Positions 22,024-34,604 are shown, numbered from the stretch's first letter. The stretch: DNA of 64,000 nucleotides from Chinchilla lanigera (GCF_000276665.1 NW_004955516.1:4715254-4779253); one strand, 5' to 3'. A program made the numbers and translations. The notes: generated from the sequence alone by a model not told the origin.

Positions 22024-25000
22024 TTCTAGACAGACAACGAAGTCAACAAAGTCCAGAAGTCTGATAAAATGAATACATCAAGTGCAGTGAGCAGTTAAAC
22101 AAAGACGGAAAAATAATTAAAAACAGAAAATAATGCAAAGATAAGAATAAGTCAATTCCTTTCAATAATAACTCTTAATATAAATGGTTTCCACTTCCCA
22201 CTTAAAAGACACAGATTGACAGGTTGGATCAAAAACCAAAACGTAATAGTATACTGCATAGATAGGCACATTTAATGCAAAAGAAATTAGTAGAGTAAAA
22301 ATAAAAGAATGGAAAACAATATTCTATGCATGAGGACCAAAAAAGCAAGCGTGTATAGCAACCTTATTCTCAGACAAAATGGACTTTGAGCTAAAAGTGG
22401 ACTGCAAGCTAAAACTGATCAGAAGACATAAAGAGGTCACTATACATTAATTAAAAGAAGAATTCAACAGAAGATATAACATTTGTAAATATATGCACAG
22501 AATTTCATAAAACCATTACTGGGCATAAAATATCAAATAAACATTGATGCAGTCATAGTGGGTAACTCAATACCCTACTTTCACAAATATACTGGTCAAT
22601 TTGACAAAAAAATCAACAAAGACATATCAGAGCTGAACTATACCTTCAAATAAATTGATCTAATAGATATCTACAGAGTGTTCTACTCTACTACAACAGA
22701 ATTCACATTCTTCTCAGCAGTACATGGAATCTTCTCCAAAATAGACCACATTCGAGTCCATAAAGCTTACTTAAATGAATACAAAGGAATTGAAATTGTC
22801 CCATGTATACTACAAGATTATAGTGCATGAAACTAGAAATCATGCACAAAAGCAATCTCAGAAATATTACAAACCTCTGGACATTAGATAACAAACTCCT
22901 GAATACTCAAGGGGTCACAGAAGAAATCAGGGAAGAAGTTAAACAATTTCTAGAATTAAATAATAATGCCAGTAAGATATAGCAGAACCTGTGGGACAAA
23001 ATTAAAGCAGGGCCAAGAGGAAAGTTTATTGTTGAGAATGTTCACATTAGAAAAACAATTAGTTCAAATAAATAAATTAATTGACCTTAAGGTCCTAGAA
23101 AACAAGAACAGTCCAAACTCATATCTACTATAAGGAAGGAAATCATAAATATCAGAGCAAAATTAATGAAATTGAGACTAAAACAACAATACAAAGAATC
23201 TATGAATTGAAAAGCTGGTTGTTAAAAATAATAAAGAAAATAGACAAGTCCTTAGCTAAACTTACCAAAAGAAGGAAAGAAATGATCCATATTAATGCAG
23301 TTAAAATTGAAAAAGTCAAAATCACAGTAGACACTGCCAGAATCCAGAAGACCATTAGTAAGCACTATGAAAACGTGTACCCCCAAAACTGGATATGCCA
23401 GAGGAAATGGATAGATTTCTAGACAAAAATGACTTACCAAGCCTGAACGAAAAAGACATAAAAACTCTCAACAGTACAATAACAAGCAATAAAATTGAGG
23501 CAGCAATTAATAAAAAAAAGCTGCCAAGAAAAGCCAAAGTCCTGATAAGCTTTCATCTCTTACTTCTACAAGAACTTCAGGGATGATATAATGTCAAAAT
23601 GCCAATATTACTCAAGCTCTTTAATAAAGGTGAAAGGGAAGGAGTGCTTCCACACTCACTTCTGGAAGCTAGCAATATCCTGATTCCAAAACTAAACAAG
23701 GACCAAAGTGCAAAAGGTACTGGCAAATGAAACGCAAAAATCATCAAAAGCATCAGACATCATAACCAAGTAGGCTTCATCACAGGGATGCAAAAATGGC
23801 TCAACATACTCAAATCAATAAATGCAATAAACCTCATACATGGAAGTAAGGACAAAAATCACATGATCATCTCAATAGATGCAGAAAAAACCCTTGACAA
23901 AATACAACATTCATTTATTAAAAAAAACTGAAGAAAATAGGTAAAGATCTTCATCTCAATCTGATAAAAGCCATTTGTGACAAACCTATTGTTAACACTG
24001 TGTTAAATGGGGAAAGCTAAAAGCTTTTCCTCTAAAATTAGAAACAAGACAAGGATGTCTACTGTCATCATTGCAGTTCAAAATAGTATTTGAAACATTA
24101 GCCAGAACAGTCAGGCAAGAAAAAGAAGAAAGGAAGAAGTCAAATTATCATTATTTGCAGATGACATGATTCTTTACATAGAAGATTCAAAAAATTCTAC
24201 CCAAATACTTCTAGAACTAATAACCAAATTCAGTAGGAGGATACAAAATCAACTCACAAAAATGAAGAGTTTTCTTGTGTACCAATAATGGATTCACTGA
24301 TAAAGAAATTAGGAAAAGAAAAACATTTGTAGTAGCATCAAGAAAAATTAAATATTTAGGGAATAACCTAACTAAGAAACCTAAAGATTTTACAGTGGAA
24401 ACTACAGTACTCTGAAAAAGGATATCAAAGACAACATCAGGAAATGGAATATATGCCTTTTTCATAGATAAGGGAGGAAAAATATAAAAATTGCCATACT
24501 TGGAAAACTGATACATAGGTTTGATACAATTCCTACAAAATACCACCAGCATTCCTCCAGAAATAAAAAAAAATTCCTAAAATTCAAATGGAACCTGAAG
24601 AGGCCCAGAATGGCAAAAGTGATCCTGGGCAAAAAAGGAAGACATGAGGCATCACAATCACAGATTTGAAATTATATTACAAAGCTACTGTGATAAAAAC
24701 ATGATGGTTCTGGCAAAAAGCAGACACACAGATCAATGGAACAAAGTAGAAGTTTTAGAAACAACCCAAGGCATATTAAGTGATCTGATCTTTGACATAA
24801 GATTTGAAAGCGTACATAGAGGAAACAGCCTCTTTAATAAAGTGTGCTAGGAAAACTGGCTATTCCTATTCAATAGAGTGAAGAGACAAAGTGAAAAGAC
24901 AACATATAGAGTGGGAAATATTTTTGCCAGGTATTCCTCAGAGGACGAATACCTGTATCTAGAATATATGAATGATTCAAAAAATGTAGCCCACCCAATA

Positions 25001-25945
25001 AAAGACCTAACCAAAAAGTTAGCAACTAAAATGTGTAGGCATTTCTCAGAAGTATAATGATCAATAAATACATGAAAAAATGCTAAACATCTCCAGCCAT
25101 CAGAAAAATGCAAATTAAAACAACATTCCATCTTACTCCAGAAAGAATGGCTGTCATCAAAAAATCAAATAATAATGGACTCTGGCAAGGCTGTGGGGAA
25201 AAAGACATCCTTCTATCCTGTTAGTGGGAATGTAAACAGGTACAACTACTGTACTATAGAAATCAGTATAGAGATTCGTCAAAGAACTAAAACTAAATAT
25301 TCTATTTCACACAGCTGTTTTCTTTTTTAGGTATTTTCCCCAAAGAGTTAAAGATAACATACTACAGTGGCACATGCATACCTATGTTTATAACAATATA
25401 ATTCTTAATAAGTAAATCTTATAAGTGCCTATATATCTATTAACAGATGAATGGATACAGAAAACATGTATTTGTACACTGAAGCATTACTTTTCCATAA
25501 AGAAGGATAACTTTGAAACATTCGTAGGAAAATAGATGTATGTTAAACCATATTATTAAGTGAAATAAATCAGACACACAAGCTTAAATATTGTATAACT
25601 TCTCTAATCAGAGAAACTCAATGTATGTATAATTTTAGAAAACCAAGTAAAAACAGAGAATTGGTAACAGGGAGTAGATGTTTTGCAGATGGAAAGAGGA
25701 TCTTTTTTTTTTTTTTTTTTTTGGTTTTTTTCCGGTACCAGGAACCGAACTCACGACCTTGCGCTTGCCAGGCAGGCGCTTTTGCCGCTGAGCTAAATCC
25801 CCAGCCCCGGAAAGAGGATCTTTAGATGGAGGAAGTAAGGAAGGGAGAAGAAGGGGAATAAAAATTATATATGTTAAGTACATAAACTTACTCCCTAAGA
25901 TAAATATAAACATTAAGTACTGCAAATATATATTAATAAAAATAA
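22024..25945 (+). pseudogene. L1 ORF2 (full span, broken) and 3' UTR
   Basis: After the hAT insertion the L1 continues through the end of the inter-ORF region and ORF2 from about 22155 to about 25620. Visible pieces are the endonuclease end 'FSAVHGIFSKIDHI' near 22711-22755, the reverse transcriptase, with FADD at 24154-24165, and the C-terminal region with '[32 protein letters not shown]' at about 24647-24742. Numerous stops and frameshifts break it. The 3' UTR and A-rich end run to about 25945, interrupted by an ID SINE. This is the most complete ORF2 span in the window. Confidence 0.85.
25706..25808 (-). mobile_element. ID SINE, minus strand
   Basis: Minus strand reads 'ggggctggggatttagctcagcggcaaaagcgcctgcctggcaagcgcaaggtcgtgagttcggttcctggtaccgg' plus an A-tail. 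Flanked by perfect 15-bp direct repeats ggaaagaggatcttt at 25691-25705 and 25809-25823. It is inserted in the L1 3' UTR. Confidence 0.95.
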
Positions 25946-25977
25946 ATATAAAATGAACTTAACCAAGAAAAGTGAAA

Positions 25978-26068
25978 AGATATATATAAAGATATATATA
26001 TATATATAAAGACTTATATATATATATATAAGATATATATACAAGATATATATATATATATAAAGACT
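25978..26068. repeat. AT-rich (TA)n-based compound repeat
   Basis: Blocks of (TA)n are joined by repeated 'aaagactta' and 'agatatata' units. It could form hairpins. It follows the A-rich L1 end and is probably grown from that tail. Confidence 0.9.
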
Positions 26069-26339
26069 TAGGAAATTAATGTATATTGGAGGTATAATCA
26101 CAATATATGGTGTATGTTTAAATTAAAAGTAATCATTACAGTAAAAACACATTGCCAGTAATCCCCCTTGACATAACTCCATCACTTCCAACACACTTAT
26201 TCTGTAATTCTTGCCACTTTCTGAAGAAGTTCTGGCAGTCCTCTTTTGTGAGTGTCTTTAATGAGGTGTGATTAAAAAATCAGCAAATGACATTGCCTAG
26301 TACTATCCAGCAGAAAGGTACTCTTATGAAAGCATTACA

Positions 26340-26528
26340 GTGTGTTGTTCTACACCTTATTCACTAGATATGGTACAATGCAACTTCTGGCTCTTCCCCA
26401 AAGTCAAAATGATCATGAAAAGTAAATGTTTTGAGTTATTTCAGGATATTGAAGTAATTATGACAGCAAAACTAAAGACATTTACAAAAGAGGACTTTCA
26501 GTACTGCTTCAGAAATTGGCAAGAATGA
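26340..26528 (+). pseudogene. Mariner transposase C-terminal fragment
   Basis: A 62-codon open stretch resembles the C-terminal part of mariner (DD34D) transposases: 'PYSLDMVQCNFWLFPKVKM' corresponds to the region around the third catalytic aspartate, which is retained here as the D of YSLD. It is followed by 'FELFQDIEVI', 'KEDFQYCFRNWQE' and a stop where the family normally continues with a W..C...G.YFEG-like tail. The N-terminal DNA-binding domain and the first two catalytic aspartates are absent. No function is expected. Confidence 0.75.
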
Positions 26529-26617
26529 TAAGTTTTTGAAGAAAGGGCCAGTATTTTGAGAGGGGTTAATGGCAATATAACTTTTACTTACTAAATTTAA
26601 TTTTTTAAAAAAATTCA

Positions 26618-26714
26618 GGGGCTGGGGATTTAGCTCACTGGCAAAGCGCCTGCCTGGCAAGCGCAAGGTCGTGAGTTCAGCTCCCGGTACCGGAGAAAAA
26701 AAAAAAAAAAAAAA
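26618..26714 (+). mobile_element. ID SINE nested in the mariner remnant
   Basis: 'ggggctggggatttagctcactggcaaagcgcctgcctggcaagcgcaaggtcgtgagttcagctcccggtaccggag' plus a pure A-tail of about 24. Flanked by aaaaaaattca at 26607-26617, repeated after the tail (ending 26725). The pure A-tail argues for recent insertion. Confidence 0.9.
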
Positions 26715-26756
26715 AAAAAAATTCAATATATGTTTTATTACACCACATATACCCAC

Positions 26757-28603
26757 AACTAAACCATCTTTACATAGATGAATAAAGTACCCCAGGGTCA
26801 AGTGAGTGACCCCTGATCTTGTTCTCTGATTAGGCAATTTTGTCTATCTTTTGGCAAGAGGAACCCATTTGCTAAATCATCTCTAGTGCATACTTTTTAA
26901 CATGAGTAAATCTAGATAAAAATGAAGGAATAAAAGGGATGTTAACTAATGACAAGTTTAAAGAGAAATCCTATGAAATAATGAAATTACAGACTGATCT
27001 CTGTATGTCTATGTGAGCATGCAGTATGCAATGAGGTTAAATGAAGTGAGACCCATGCTTCAAAATGAGAAACATCAGTCAATGAATACAGACCTGGGCA
27101 GAGACATAGGAGCATTTTTCTCAGGGAAGATGTGCCTCTTCTCTTGCTGTAAAACCCTATAGTAACCTTACTGGAGGAAGTTACTTTGCAAGCAAATGCC
27201 AAGTCTCATCAAAACCCACAACTACTACCTCTTGATGCTTCCAGATCCATATCCATGTCATAGCATGCCTAGTGAGAGACATGCGAAAAGACTGAGTGTG
27301 AAGGAATGACCTTAAATATTTATTGGTAAAGTGGCAAGGGTTTTGCTAAATTATGCCAGCCAAAACCTGGGAAATATGTATGAGAATGAATTATGAAGAT
27401 ATTAGACTAAGGAGGATGAAATTTAATCTTGGCTAAGTATACCTCCTTACTTTATCCAGGAACTCAAATATCTGGACAGTCCAGACAGACTAGCGTACAT
27501 GTATTATCTGAAAGAGTTGGGAGTAGTTGACTAAAACCTGGGGTCAGGAGTCGCCTGTATTATTAAGATGCCTACCTTCACTAAGCTGAGATGGGTAGTA
27601 GTAACCTGAAGGAATCCATGGGCCTGAAGAGATAAGAATATTGGAGTGAAGTAACGCTGGAGTGAATTTCTTATGTGTGCTCATCTGCCATTATATCCAC
27701 TGGGGAGGATAAGGCAGAGGAAGCAGACACAAAGTTGCAAAGTAATGTGCTTTGCAGGAAAAATACCTGGCATTTATACTCCTGTATTGAGCAGTCACTG
27801 GCTATGTACTGCCTCCAGAAAGAGGCATGGTCCCAGGCAAGGTAGTTTTACCTTCAGGCCTAGGTAAGCTCCAAAGAAGAATTTAACTCAGAACCATTAT
27901 TCCCAAAACTCTCAAGAGCTAGAGAAATGAGTTCTTCAGTCTTAAAGGAAGGGGAATGAATTTTAGAGAAGTAGTCAAAGTACCTACACACCTACAGCAG
28001 CCTTATAGGATCGATATAATGAGAGGGTCTAGATCGCATAAAGAGTGACCTAAATTCAATGATTATAAGGAAAAATAATTGTTTCCTACCCTGTGCCTTA
28101 CCTGAGCCAACTCACAAAATCAGAATCCCTTGAATAAGGGAGATACTGGGTCCCCTGGACAAAGAAACCCTGGGACACTGCAATAATCATATACTGTAAA
28201 TTCCCCTCCAAAGCTTCCTCAAAGCAAATTGGAGGCATTTATCACAGTAACTATGAACTAGGGAGTGGGAAATAGTTACATCAAAGATTATCAAGTAAAG
28301 GTCAGAATTCATGCTAATCCTAGAGATCTTAAATGCCACTTGGGCCCAACAATGAGAATGGTGGCAAGAAATTAGGTGACTAATAAAGTTTTAGGGTGAG
28401 TCTATATTTCTCTGTATCTAGGATCTTGGCTAGGATAACTATACTCAAAATCTGGCAACACCCCCCACTCTGGTTCCTTGGCTCCTGTACTCATTGAGTA
28501 AGGGTTGTTACAGAAGGAAGGACCAAGTGAAATCCCTTGGAATTTTGCTTCCCTTCCAGGATAATAAACCAAAAACAGTACTATTTTCTAATATAATTAC
28601 AAA
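26757..28603. other. No recognised gene or repeat
   Basis: About 1.8 kb of moderately AT-rich sequence. Short open frames (for example 27673-27867 plus, 26987-27202 minus) show no recognisable family and no supporting signals. Confidence 0.45.
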
Positions 28604-28608
28604 TATTG

Positions 28609-28972
28609 GTGTTTCTTGGTTACTTTCCTTGTCACTGGGACAAAATAATCGCCACTCACAATTTAAAGGACAAGAGGTTTATTTTGACTCACAGTTCTTG
28701 AAATTTCAGTTGGCAGGCTCAAATGCTGAAACACCATGGTGGAAGGGCCTGCTATAGGGGAGAGCTGCTCATGTCAGGGCAGTCAGGATGCAGAAAGGGA
28801 AGGGATGAAGTGGAGAGGGAGGTATACTCTTCTAGGTTATGCCCCCAGTGACCCACCTTGAACCAGGCCCCACCTCCTAGCAGGAAGTCAGCCATAGAAT
28901 TGCCACCCATTTTTCAAAAGCCCCACCTCTAGACACATGAGGCTTTTGGGGGACATTATCTAAATCATAACA
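28609..28972 (-). mobile_element. 3' LTR of the MaLR element
   Basis: Plus strand 'ggttactttccttgtcactgggacaaaataatcgcc', 'acaagaggtttattttgactcacag', 'accatggtggaagggcc', ending 'ctaaatcataaca'. It pairs with the LTR at 30505-30878. Confidence 0.85.
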
Positions 28973-30079
28973 TTCTACCACTGCCCCCAAAAGACTCATA
29001 TCCATCTCTTTATGAACAATATATTTAGTTCATCTTTAAGAGTTGCCAAAGTCCTAGCAGTTCTAGCATTGCTGAAAAGTCCAAGTCCTAAGTTTCCCCT
29101 GAGATCCAAGGTAAACTCTTTGCTGTGAGTCACTGTAAAAATCAATAAGAATGTTAAATACTTCTAACATACAATGACACAGGGTAAACATTCCCATTCC
29201 AAAAGGGAGAGATGAGGGTATAGATAGGAATGGGACCAAAGCAAGACTGAAACTCAGAAGGGCAAATATGAAACCTTATGGCTCCATGTCTAGCACCCTG
29301 GGAAAGTTGTGACGATATGTAAACTCCAAGGAGCTTAGGTGGCTCCACCCCCATGGCACTGCTGTTTGCAACTCTCATGGCTTCTCTCTTGGGTTGGCGC
29401 TGCTCAATGCCTACAGCTTTCCTCAGATGTTATACATTTCTGCCTTCTCCAAATACCTGTGGTCTCCACTTTTGGCTTCACTATCACTGCTTCATCTCAT
29501 ATACTACTATCTCATGTACTCATGTACTACTATCTCATATAGACACTACCTGGCCTCGCAGGCCTTCTTCTGAAATCTGGCTGGAAGCCTCCCTAACTCC
29601 ACAGCTCTTGCGTTCTGCATGGCCATAAAATAATCACCATCTGGATGACACCTAGGACCACCCCCAGCTCACACAATAGCCAGGCTCTGCTGAGATCATG
29701 GCTATAGCAGCCTCCAAGTGTTTGGGTGGCTGAACTTGGGGAAACTATTTTCTACTTGGCTGTAAATGATCTAGGCTCCCTGGGGCTCTCTTCTTAAAGT
29801 GAAATCTTTCACTTTTGTACCTTTAAGCTTGTGAAGGGTCAGATCTCACTTATTCCTGAAATGCCCTTCAGGCATCTTTCATATTGTCCTGATGCAAAAT
29901 ACTTAGCTTCTTTGTAATGCTAAACTTTCATCAACCAAACTCCTCAACACCAACTAAAATTGGCCCCAACTTTATAGGTGCTTCTTTTCTGGCTAATAAC
30001 AAAATTTTAAAACATTATTTATCTCTGCTTTTTGGTCCTGATGCTCACAGTATATATGGATAAAAGCATCCACCAGTAC

Positions 30080-30445
30080 TCATGCCACAGTGTGAGAGTT
30101 GGGCTGCTTTGAAATGTCTTCCACCATATCCATTAGTCTGCTGCCCTTAATCTCAGTCTCCCACAAAGTCTCAGGACATGGGCAAAATGTAGGCAAATTT
30201 TCTGCCAGACCATAGCACAAATAGCCTTGAGTCCAATAGCCAATGGAGTCCTTTATCCCAAATGAAACCTCTTGAGCCTGGCTTTTACTGTTCACATTTC
30301 TATCGGCATTCTGGTCTTCTAAGCTCTGGCCAGAATGTTCTATCAAACTTGGTTTACAGCATTCTAAGGTTTCTCTAGTCAGCATTTCCAAACCTTTCCA
30401 AACTCTCCTAAGCCAGTTCCAAAGGTTTCTGAACCACATGGCCAA
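30080..30445 (-). pseudogene. MaLR internal ORF remnant
   Basis: A 121-codon open stretch on the minus strand lies about 60 bp downstream of the element's 5' LTR, where MaLR internal regions keep a decayed gag-like frame. Its character fits (LCYGLAENLPTFCPCPETLWE, a Cys/Pro cluster after an acidic segment). MaLR internal regions are not known to encode functional proteins, so this is most likely residual openness and not an active gene. Confidence 0.55.
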
Positions 30446-30504
30446 ATATACTCATGGTAATGTTCCACGTGGTCAAGTATAGGCACAGTAATGATGCCAG
30501 AATT

Positions 30505-30878
30505 TGTGTTAGTTCTTTACCTTATCTCTGAGACAAAATACCTGGCACCCACAACATAAAGGAAGAGAGGTTTGCTTATCTCACAGCTTCAGAAGTTTCA
30601 GTCCATGGTTGGCAGTCTCAAATGCAGAAACAACATGGTAGAAGGCTGTGCCCTGTAGGAAAGCTGCTCAACCCATGGTAGCCAGGAAGCAAAGAGGGGA
30701 GAAACCAGAGAGGAAGAGATACCCTTTCAGGTCACAGTGCACACAACATACCCTGCAATCAGAACCCACTTCCTAGCAGCAAGTCAGCTCTAACACCACC
30801 ACAGTCCAACCACATTCTAAAATCCCCACCTTGGACATGTGAGACTTTGGGTGGATATTCTTCATCTAAAATATAATA
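30505..30878 (-). mobile_element. 5' LTR of the MaLR element
   Basis: Plus strand 'tgtgttagttctttaccttatctctgagacaaaatacctggcaccc', 'gaggtttgcttatctcacagcttcagaagtttcagtccatgg', ending 'catctaaaatataata'. It is the promoter-side LTR because the element is on the minus strand. Confidence 0.85.
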
Positions 30879-30883
30879 TATTG

Positions 30884-33184
30884 CCATGAAAAATTGGGAA
30901 AGATTATTCCCATCACATCCCCATTTAATTTGCCTATTTGTCTTCAGAAAGTATCTGAGTCTTGGGATTGACTGTGGTTAATTGCACAGTTAGCTGGATG
31001 TTGACTCTCATTTCACCAATTGCTACACATATGATCTTTCCTTTGGATCAAATCAACATAGCTCTTGAGCTCTGCCTGATCAGTAGAGAGTTCTTCTGAT
31101 CTCTGGGTGATAACATCTTCCTGGGTTTTTTTTTGTCCCCCAGTTTTTCCAACACATTTTTCACTTAATTCTCTTTATGAATCCTTATTTTGCTTAAAAC
31201 TCTGGAGTGGTGTTGTACACTGAATTCTCTGGGAAGTGGACTAGAACAAAGATTAACGTGTGATATTTTTTATCTAGGGAAGGGAAGGCATGGAGCAGAA
31301 TTGAGCAGAGGGAGAAGTTGAGTTGCAGTGCACTCTTAACAAAAGTCTCAGCCAATCTCACATGGAGCTGTTAAAGTAGAATGGCCCTTCCCAAACTATT
31401 TCAGAGGAAAATTTCCAACACAGTTCCTATGGCTACACTGAACATCTTTGCAATTGTACTCATCAAAATATCTGATGATATGGTGAGTGGAAGAGGTGTT
31501 TATGCTCCTGTGTTTGCTAGTTGTTTAATAGTAAGTGTAAGACTATGATTTTGGATAAGCTGTCCCTTTTTGACTCAAGAAATCCCTGTAGGGACTAGAA
31601 GCAGAGGGCTATCTATATCCACCATGAATATGCTTATCAGTTGAGGAAAAATCATTTACTTTTAAAGTGGAACCTGCATTTGTTCACAAATCACAGACCC
31701 ACTAAAAATAGGAAATGAAAGAAAGGAAGGAGTTAGGATGATGAGGCAATAAAATTGACAAGAATGCTCCATCCTATGGTCAGGTTTCTGGATAACTAGA
31801 AATGAGCCGGCCAGCCTCTATAATAGCCAATCCAATTTGAGTGAGTATTTTCCCACTTAAACGACCAGGTGTTTGTATTTCTCAGATGTGCAATCTCATA
31901 TCTAATCAGAGAATATTCAGAGCACTATTTATACCCCCACATATTACAAATTTACTATAAACTATATCATCGCATAAGTATTCTCTGTTTCATAAACTAT
32001 TTCAGAGGAAATCTTCCAGCACATTTCCTTTATGGCTACAATGAACATCTGTGCAAAAAAATTACACACCGAAACACCTGGTCCTACATCCTCTTTTTCT
32101 AGTTCTCATTCTTCAGCTTTGTAGGGGAACAATTGAGATCCACTGAGGGGGAGGATGGAGGAAGGAGGAGCTGGATAGCTGATTTATTTTTCTGCATTTA
32201 TAGAAAGAACAGTTACAAAATATTGACTGGTGTCTTTGTGACTGAATATCGAGAGGATCTCTAGAAAAAAAAGTATTATGGATGACAGGAGTTAAGGTCA
32301 TGAGGAATTTGCCAGGAATATTGGATAGATTTTTATGATGCAGTAAAAGAAATAGCTAAAGTGACTGGGAGAAAGAAAAACAGAATGAGGAAGGATATCA
32401 AATTTCCTGGTGTCTGAGCCAACAGGGGAGTGGAGAAAGAACTGTACACATGTAAGACACACTTCATGAGATACATTGCATTAGAACAAAAGTTGACTGT
32501 CCATGTGACACATCCCGTGACCCCTAAGAAAATTATTCCTATCCTGTGTCCTTGCCACACCCTCAAATATTTATGAAATCTCTAGGCTAGAAATTACTTC
32601 ATTACGAGTCCTTTCGCTTATGATTGTAGTTTGAAGCTTACCACATCTAGCGCAAAGCAGGATTTTGCCTGCTTCCTATCAACACTTTCTGATTGTTTTG
32701 AAACTGTGAATTCTGTTAGGAGTGGAAACAAGGCATTTCATGTCTCGTGGGAAATAACTACATGTGACACATGCTTTCCTTGGATATTTCAGAATATTTG
32801 GCATGCACCTGAGATGAGGAGCATTAGGAAGAAGTGTGCCAATCATGGAGAAAAGCTTACCACTGGTCCGAAAAGATCACCTCCTCCTGTTTTCTCATGA
32901 AGCTTGAGGCCACAGGAAGTGTGATGGAATCAGTATTGTGGGGTTCAAATTCTATCCTGAACTTATTTCTTTTTAAATTAAATATTATAGTATTAACCAT
33001 AAATCACAAGCTAAAAATATCTTAAGTAGAAAATATCTCTCCCTCAATTCTACTACATCAATAGAGTAGCTGCTTTAATTTTTATGTTCCCTTCAAGTAT
33101 CTGTTCTAATACATATTTAAATAATTTCAGTGGTAGCATGGATATTTTATATTTTGATTTTCCTATAAAATATTTTCTATGTTG
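30884..33184. other. Mostly unrecognised; contains a pair of ~60-bp direct repeats
   Basis: No gene is supported. 31395-31455 ('actatttcagaggaaaatttccaacacagttcc…ggctacactgaacatct') recurs at 31997-32058 ('actatttcagaggaaatcttccagcacatttcc…ggctacaatgaacatct'). A GA-rich patch near 31300-31360 shares a phrase with 8240-8260 and may be an old LTR. Confidence 0.5.
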
Positions 33185-33490
33185 TCATATAGTCTTAATA
33201 ACTATAATTTTAATGGGCTTATGTGCCATGATTTACTCAATTGTATTCCCATAGGATATTGTGTGAGTTTCTAATTTTGCACTATAGAACAGTCTCAGAA
33301 TTGAAAAGGGAACTACTTGGTCAAAGGAGTAAAAATATTTAGACAGTATTTGAGATATTCCTGAATTGTTCTTCAAAATGCCTGTGGCAATTTATGATCT
33401 AGCAGACGTATCCACTGCACTTGTCCATGTTATCATTTCAAATTATTTTATTTCAGTTGGTATAAAATGAGAGTTAACTGCTTTATCATG
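33185..33490 (-). mobile_element. Ancient L1M fragment
   Basis: Antisense L1M text on the plus strand: 'gggaactacttggtcaaaggagtaaaaatattt', 'attgttcttcaaaatgcctgtggcaatttatg', 'ttatttcagttggtataaaatgag'. Highly diverged. Confidence 0.6.
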
Positions 33491-34604
33491 TATTTGCTTA
33501 AAGGTTAGTAAAATGTAATGAGTTCCCCACGTTTAAAGTAATCTCAAAATAAAAAGATATGTATGAGAAATATATAGAGAGCAATTGCAAGAATACAAAG
33601 ATCTCTGCATACTTGAATTCTAATGAACCAATTAGAAACTTCTTACCAAATTATTCTACCATTCTCTCTATATATTTATACATAACACTTTTTCTTGAAT
33701 CATCTGAGAGTATGCTGAATGTAGCATGCTATTTTACCCATTGAAGATGTTATATTATGTGAAATTTTCAAAATTTGCTAATTATGCCATTGTTATTATA
33801 AGAAAATCTTTTTCTTTGGGAATGTGCATTTAAACTTTATCCAATTTACATTTCCTATTCTACTTTTACAAATTGTTTCAATACTATTTTTGTTTTGTCC
33901 AAGAACCAACCCAAGAATATGCATACATTTAGTTGTTTTCCTTTTTTAGTGTACTTTAACGTGGAATATTTTCTCAGCAATTTTATCTCCTGTGACACTT
34001 TCTCAAAGAGTATAGGCCAATTATTTTGTAGACTGTCCAGTGGTGTGCTGGGAAATGTTTAACAAATGCCTCTGTGGGAAAAAAGTCCTGCTATGGAGCA
34101 TTTGCTAATTTCCCTAGTGTAAATATTTCCACCATGGCTGATGTTAAGCTTCTAATGTGATGTTGCTGAATGTGCCAATGGGAAGAACTATGCACAATCA
34201 GCTCGTGTGAGATAGTATATATAAGCTATCTCCAGCACATTACTGAGTATCCCTTAATTGGGTTTGTCTAGTTGTTTTCTCAGTAGTAGAACAAGAATAT
34301 GAGTGAAAGAATGTTATTATTTCTTAGTACATCATGTCAGGAGGCATGTGACCGAGCTATGTAGGCCTTAGGGGGAGTACATACCAATAGGTAAATAAAA
34401 CCTCAAACACAAACTCTGTTAGAGAAAATGTGACTGCTCCATAGGTATATTAATTCAGAACTAAATTGAGAAGAGGTCATTGAAGTCATGGCACTAAACT
34501 TCACTTCCAAGTTAGGAGTGTCAGGTTGCACTGAATTAAGTTGGCTCTGGTGATACTCAGGGGAAGAGGAGTGTCTAATATTGTTCTTTTTCAAAATCAG
34601 ACCC
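33491..34604. other. No recognised feature
   Basis: AT-rich, unique-looking. Nothing supportable as gene or repeat. Confidence 0.4.

Larger units (their letters stand above)
26097..26756 (+). mobile_element. Mariner-family remnant with two inverted 3' halves
   Basis: The outer ends resemble inverted repeats: 'tcacaatatatggtgtatgttta' at the left, and the reverse complement of the right end 'ttttattacaccacatatacccaca'. The left arm (26101-26262), read on the minus strand, resembles the transposase C-terminus and 3' end found on the plus strand at 26471-26615: both contain 'acaaaagaggact', 'ttcagaaa.tggcaagaat' and 'ggcaat.t..ttttact'. Both ends are thus transposon 3' ends. An ID SINE interrupts the right arm. 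Confidence 0.65.
28609..30878 (-). mobile_element. Near-complete MaLR retrotransposon (LTR-internal-LTR)
   Basis: Two similar LTRs in the same (minus) orientation enclose about 1.5 kb of internal sequence. The internal text resembles the non-coding-looking MaLR (THE1/MST-type) internal region on the minus strand, for example plus-strand 'tccaagtcctaagtttcccctgagatccaagg', 'tggctccatgtctagcaccctggg' and 'gttctatcaaacttggtttacagc'. A candidate 5-bp duplication tattg is at 28604-28608 and 30879-30883. No intact gag, protease or polymerase genes are present; MaLR elements are mobilised by other ERVL machinery. Confidence 0.8.
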
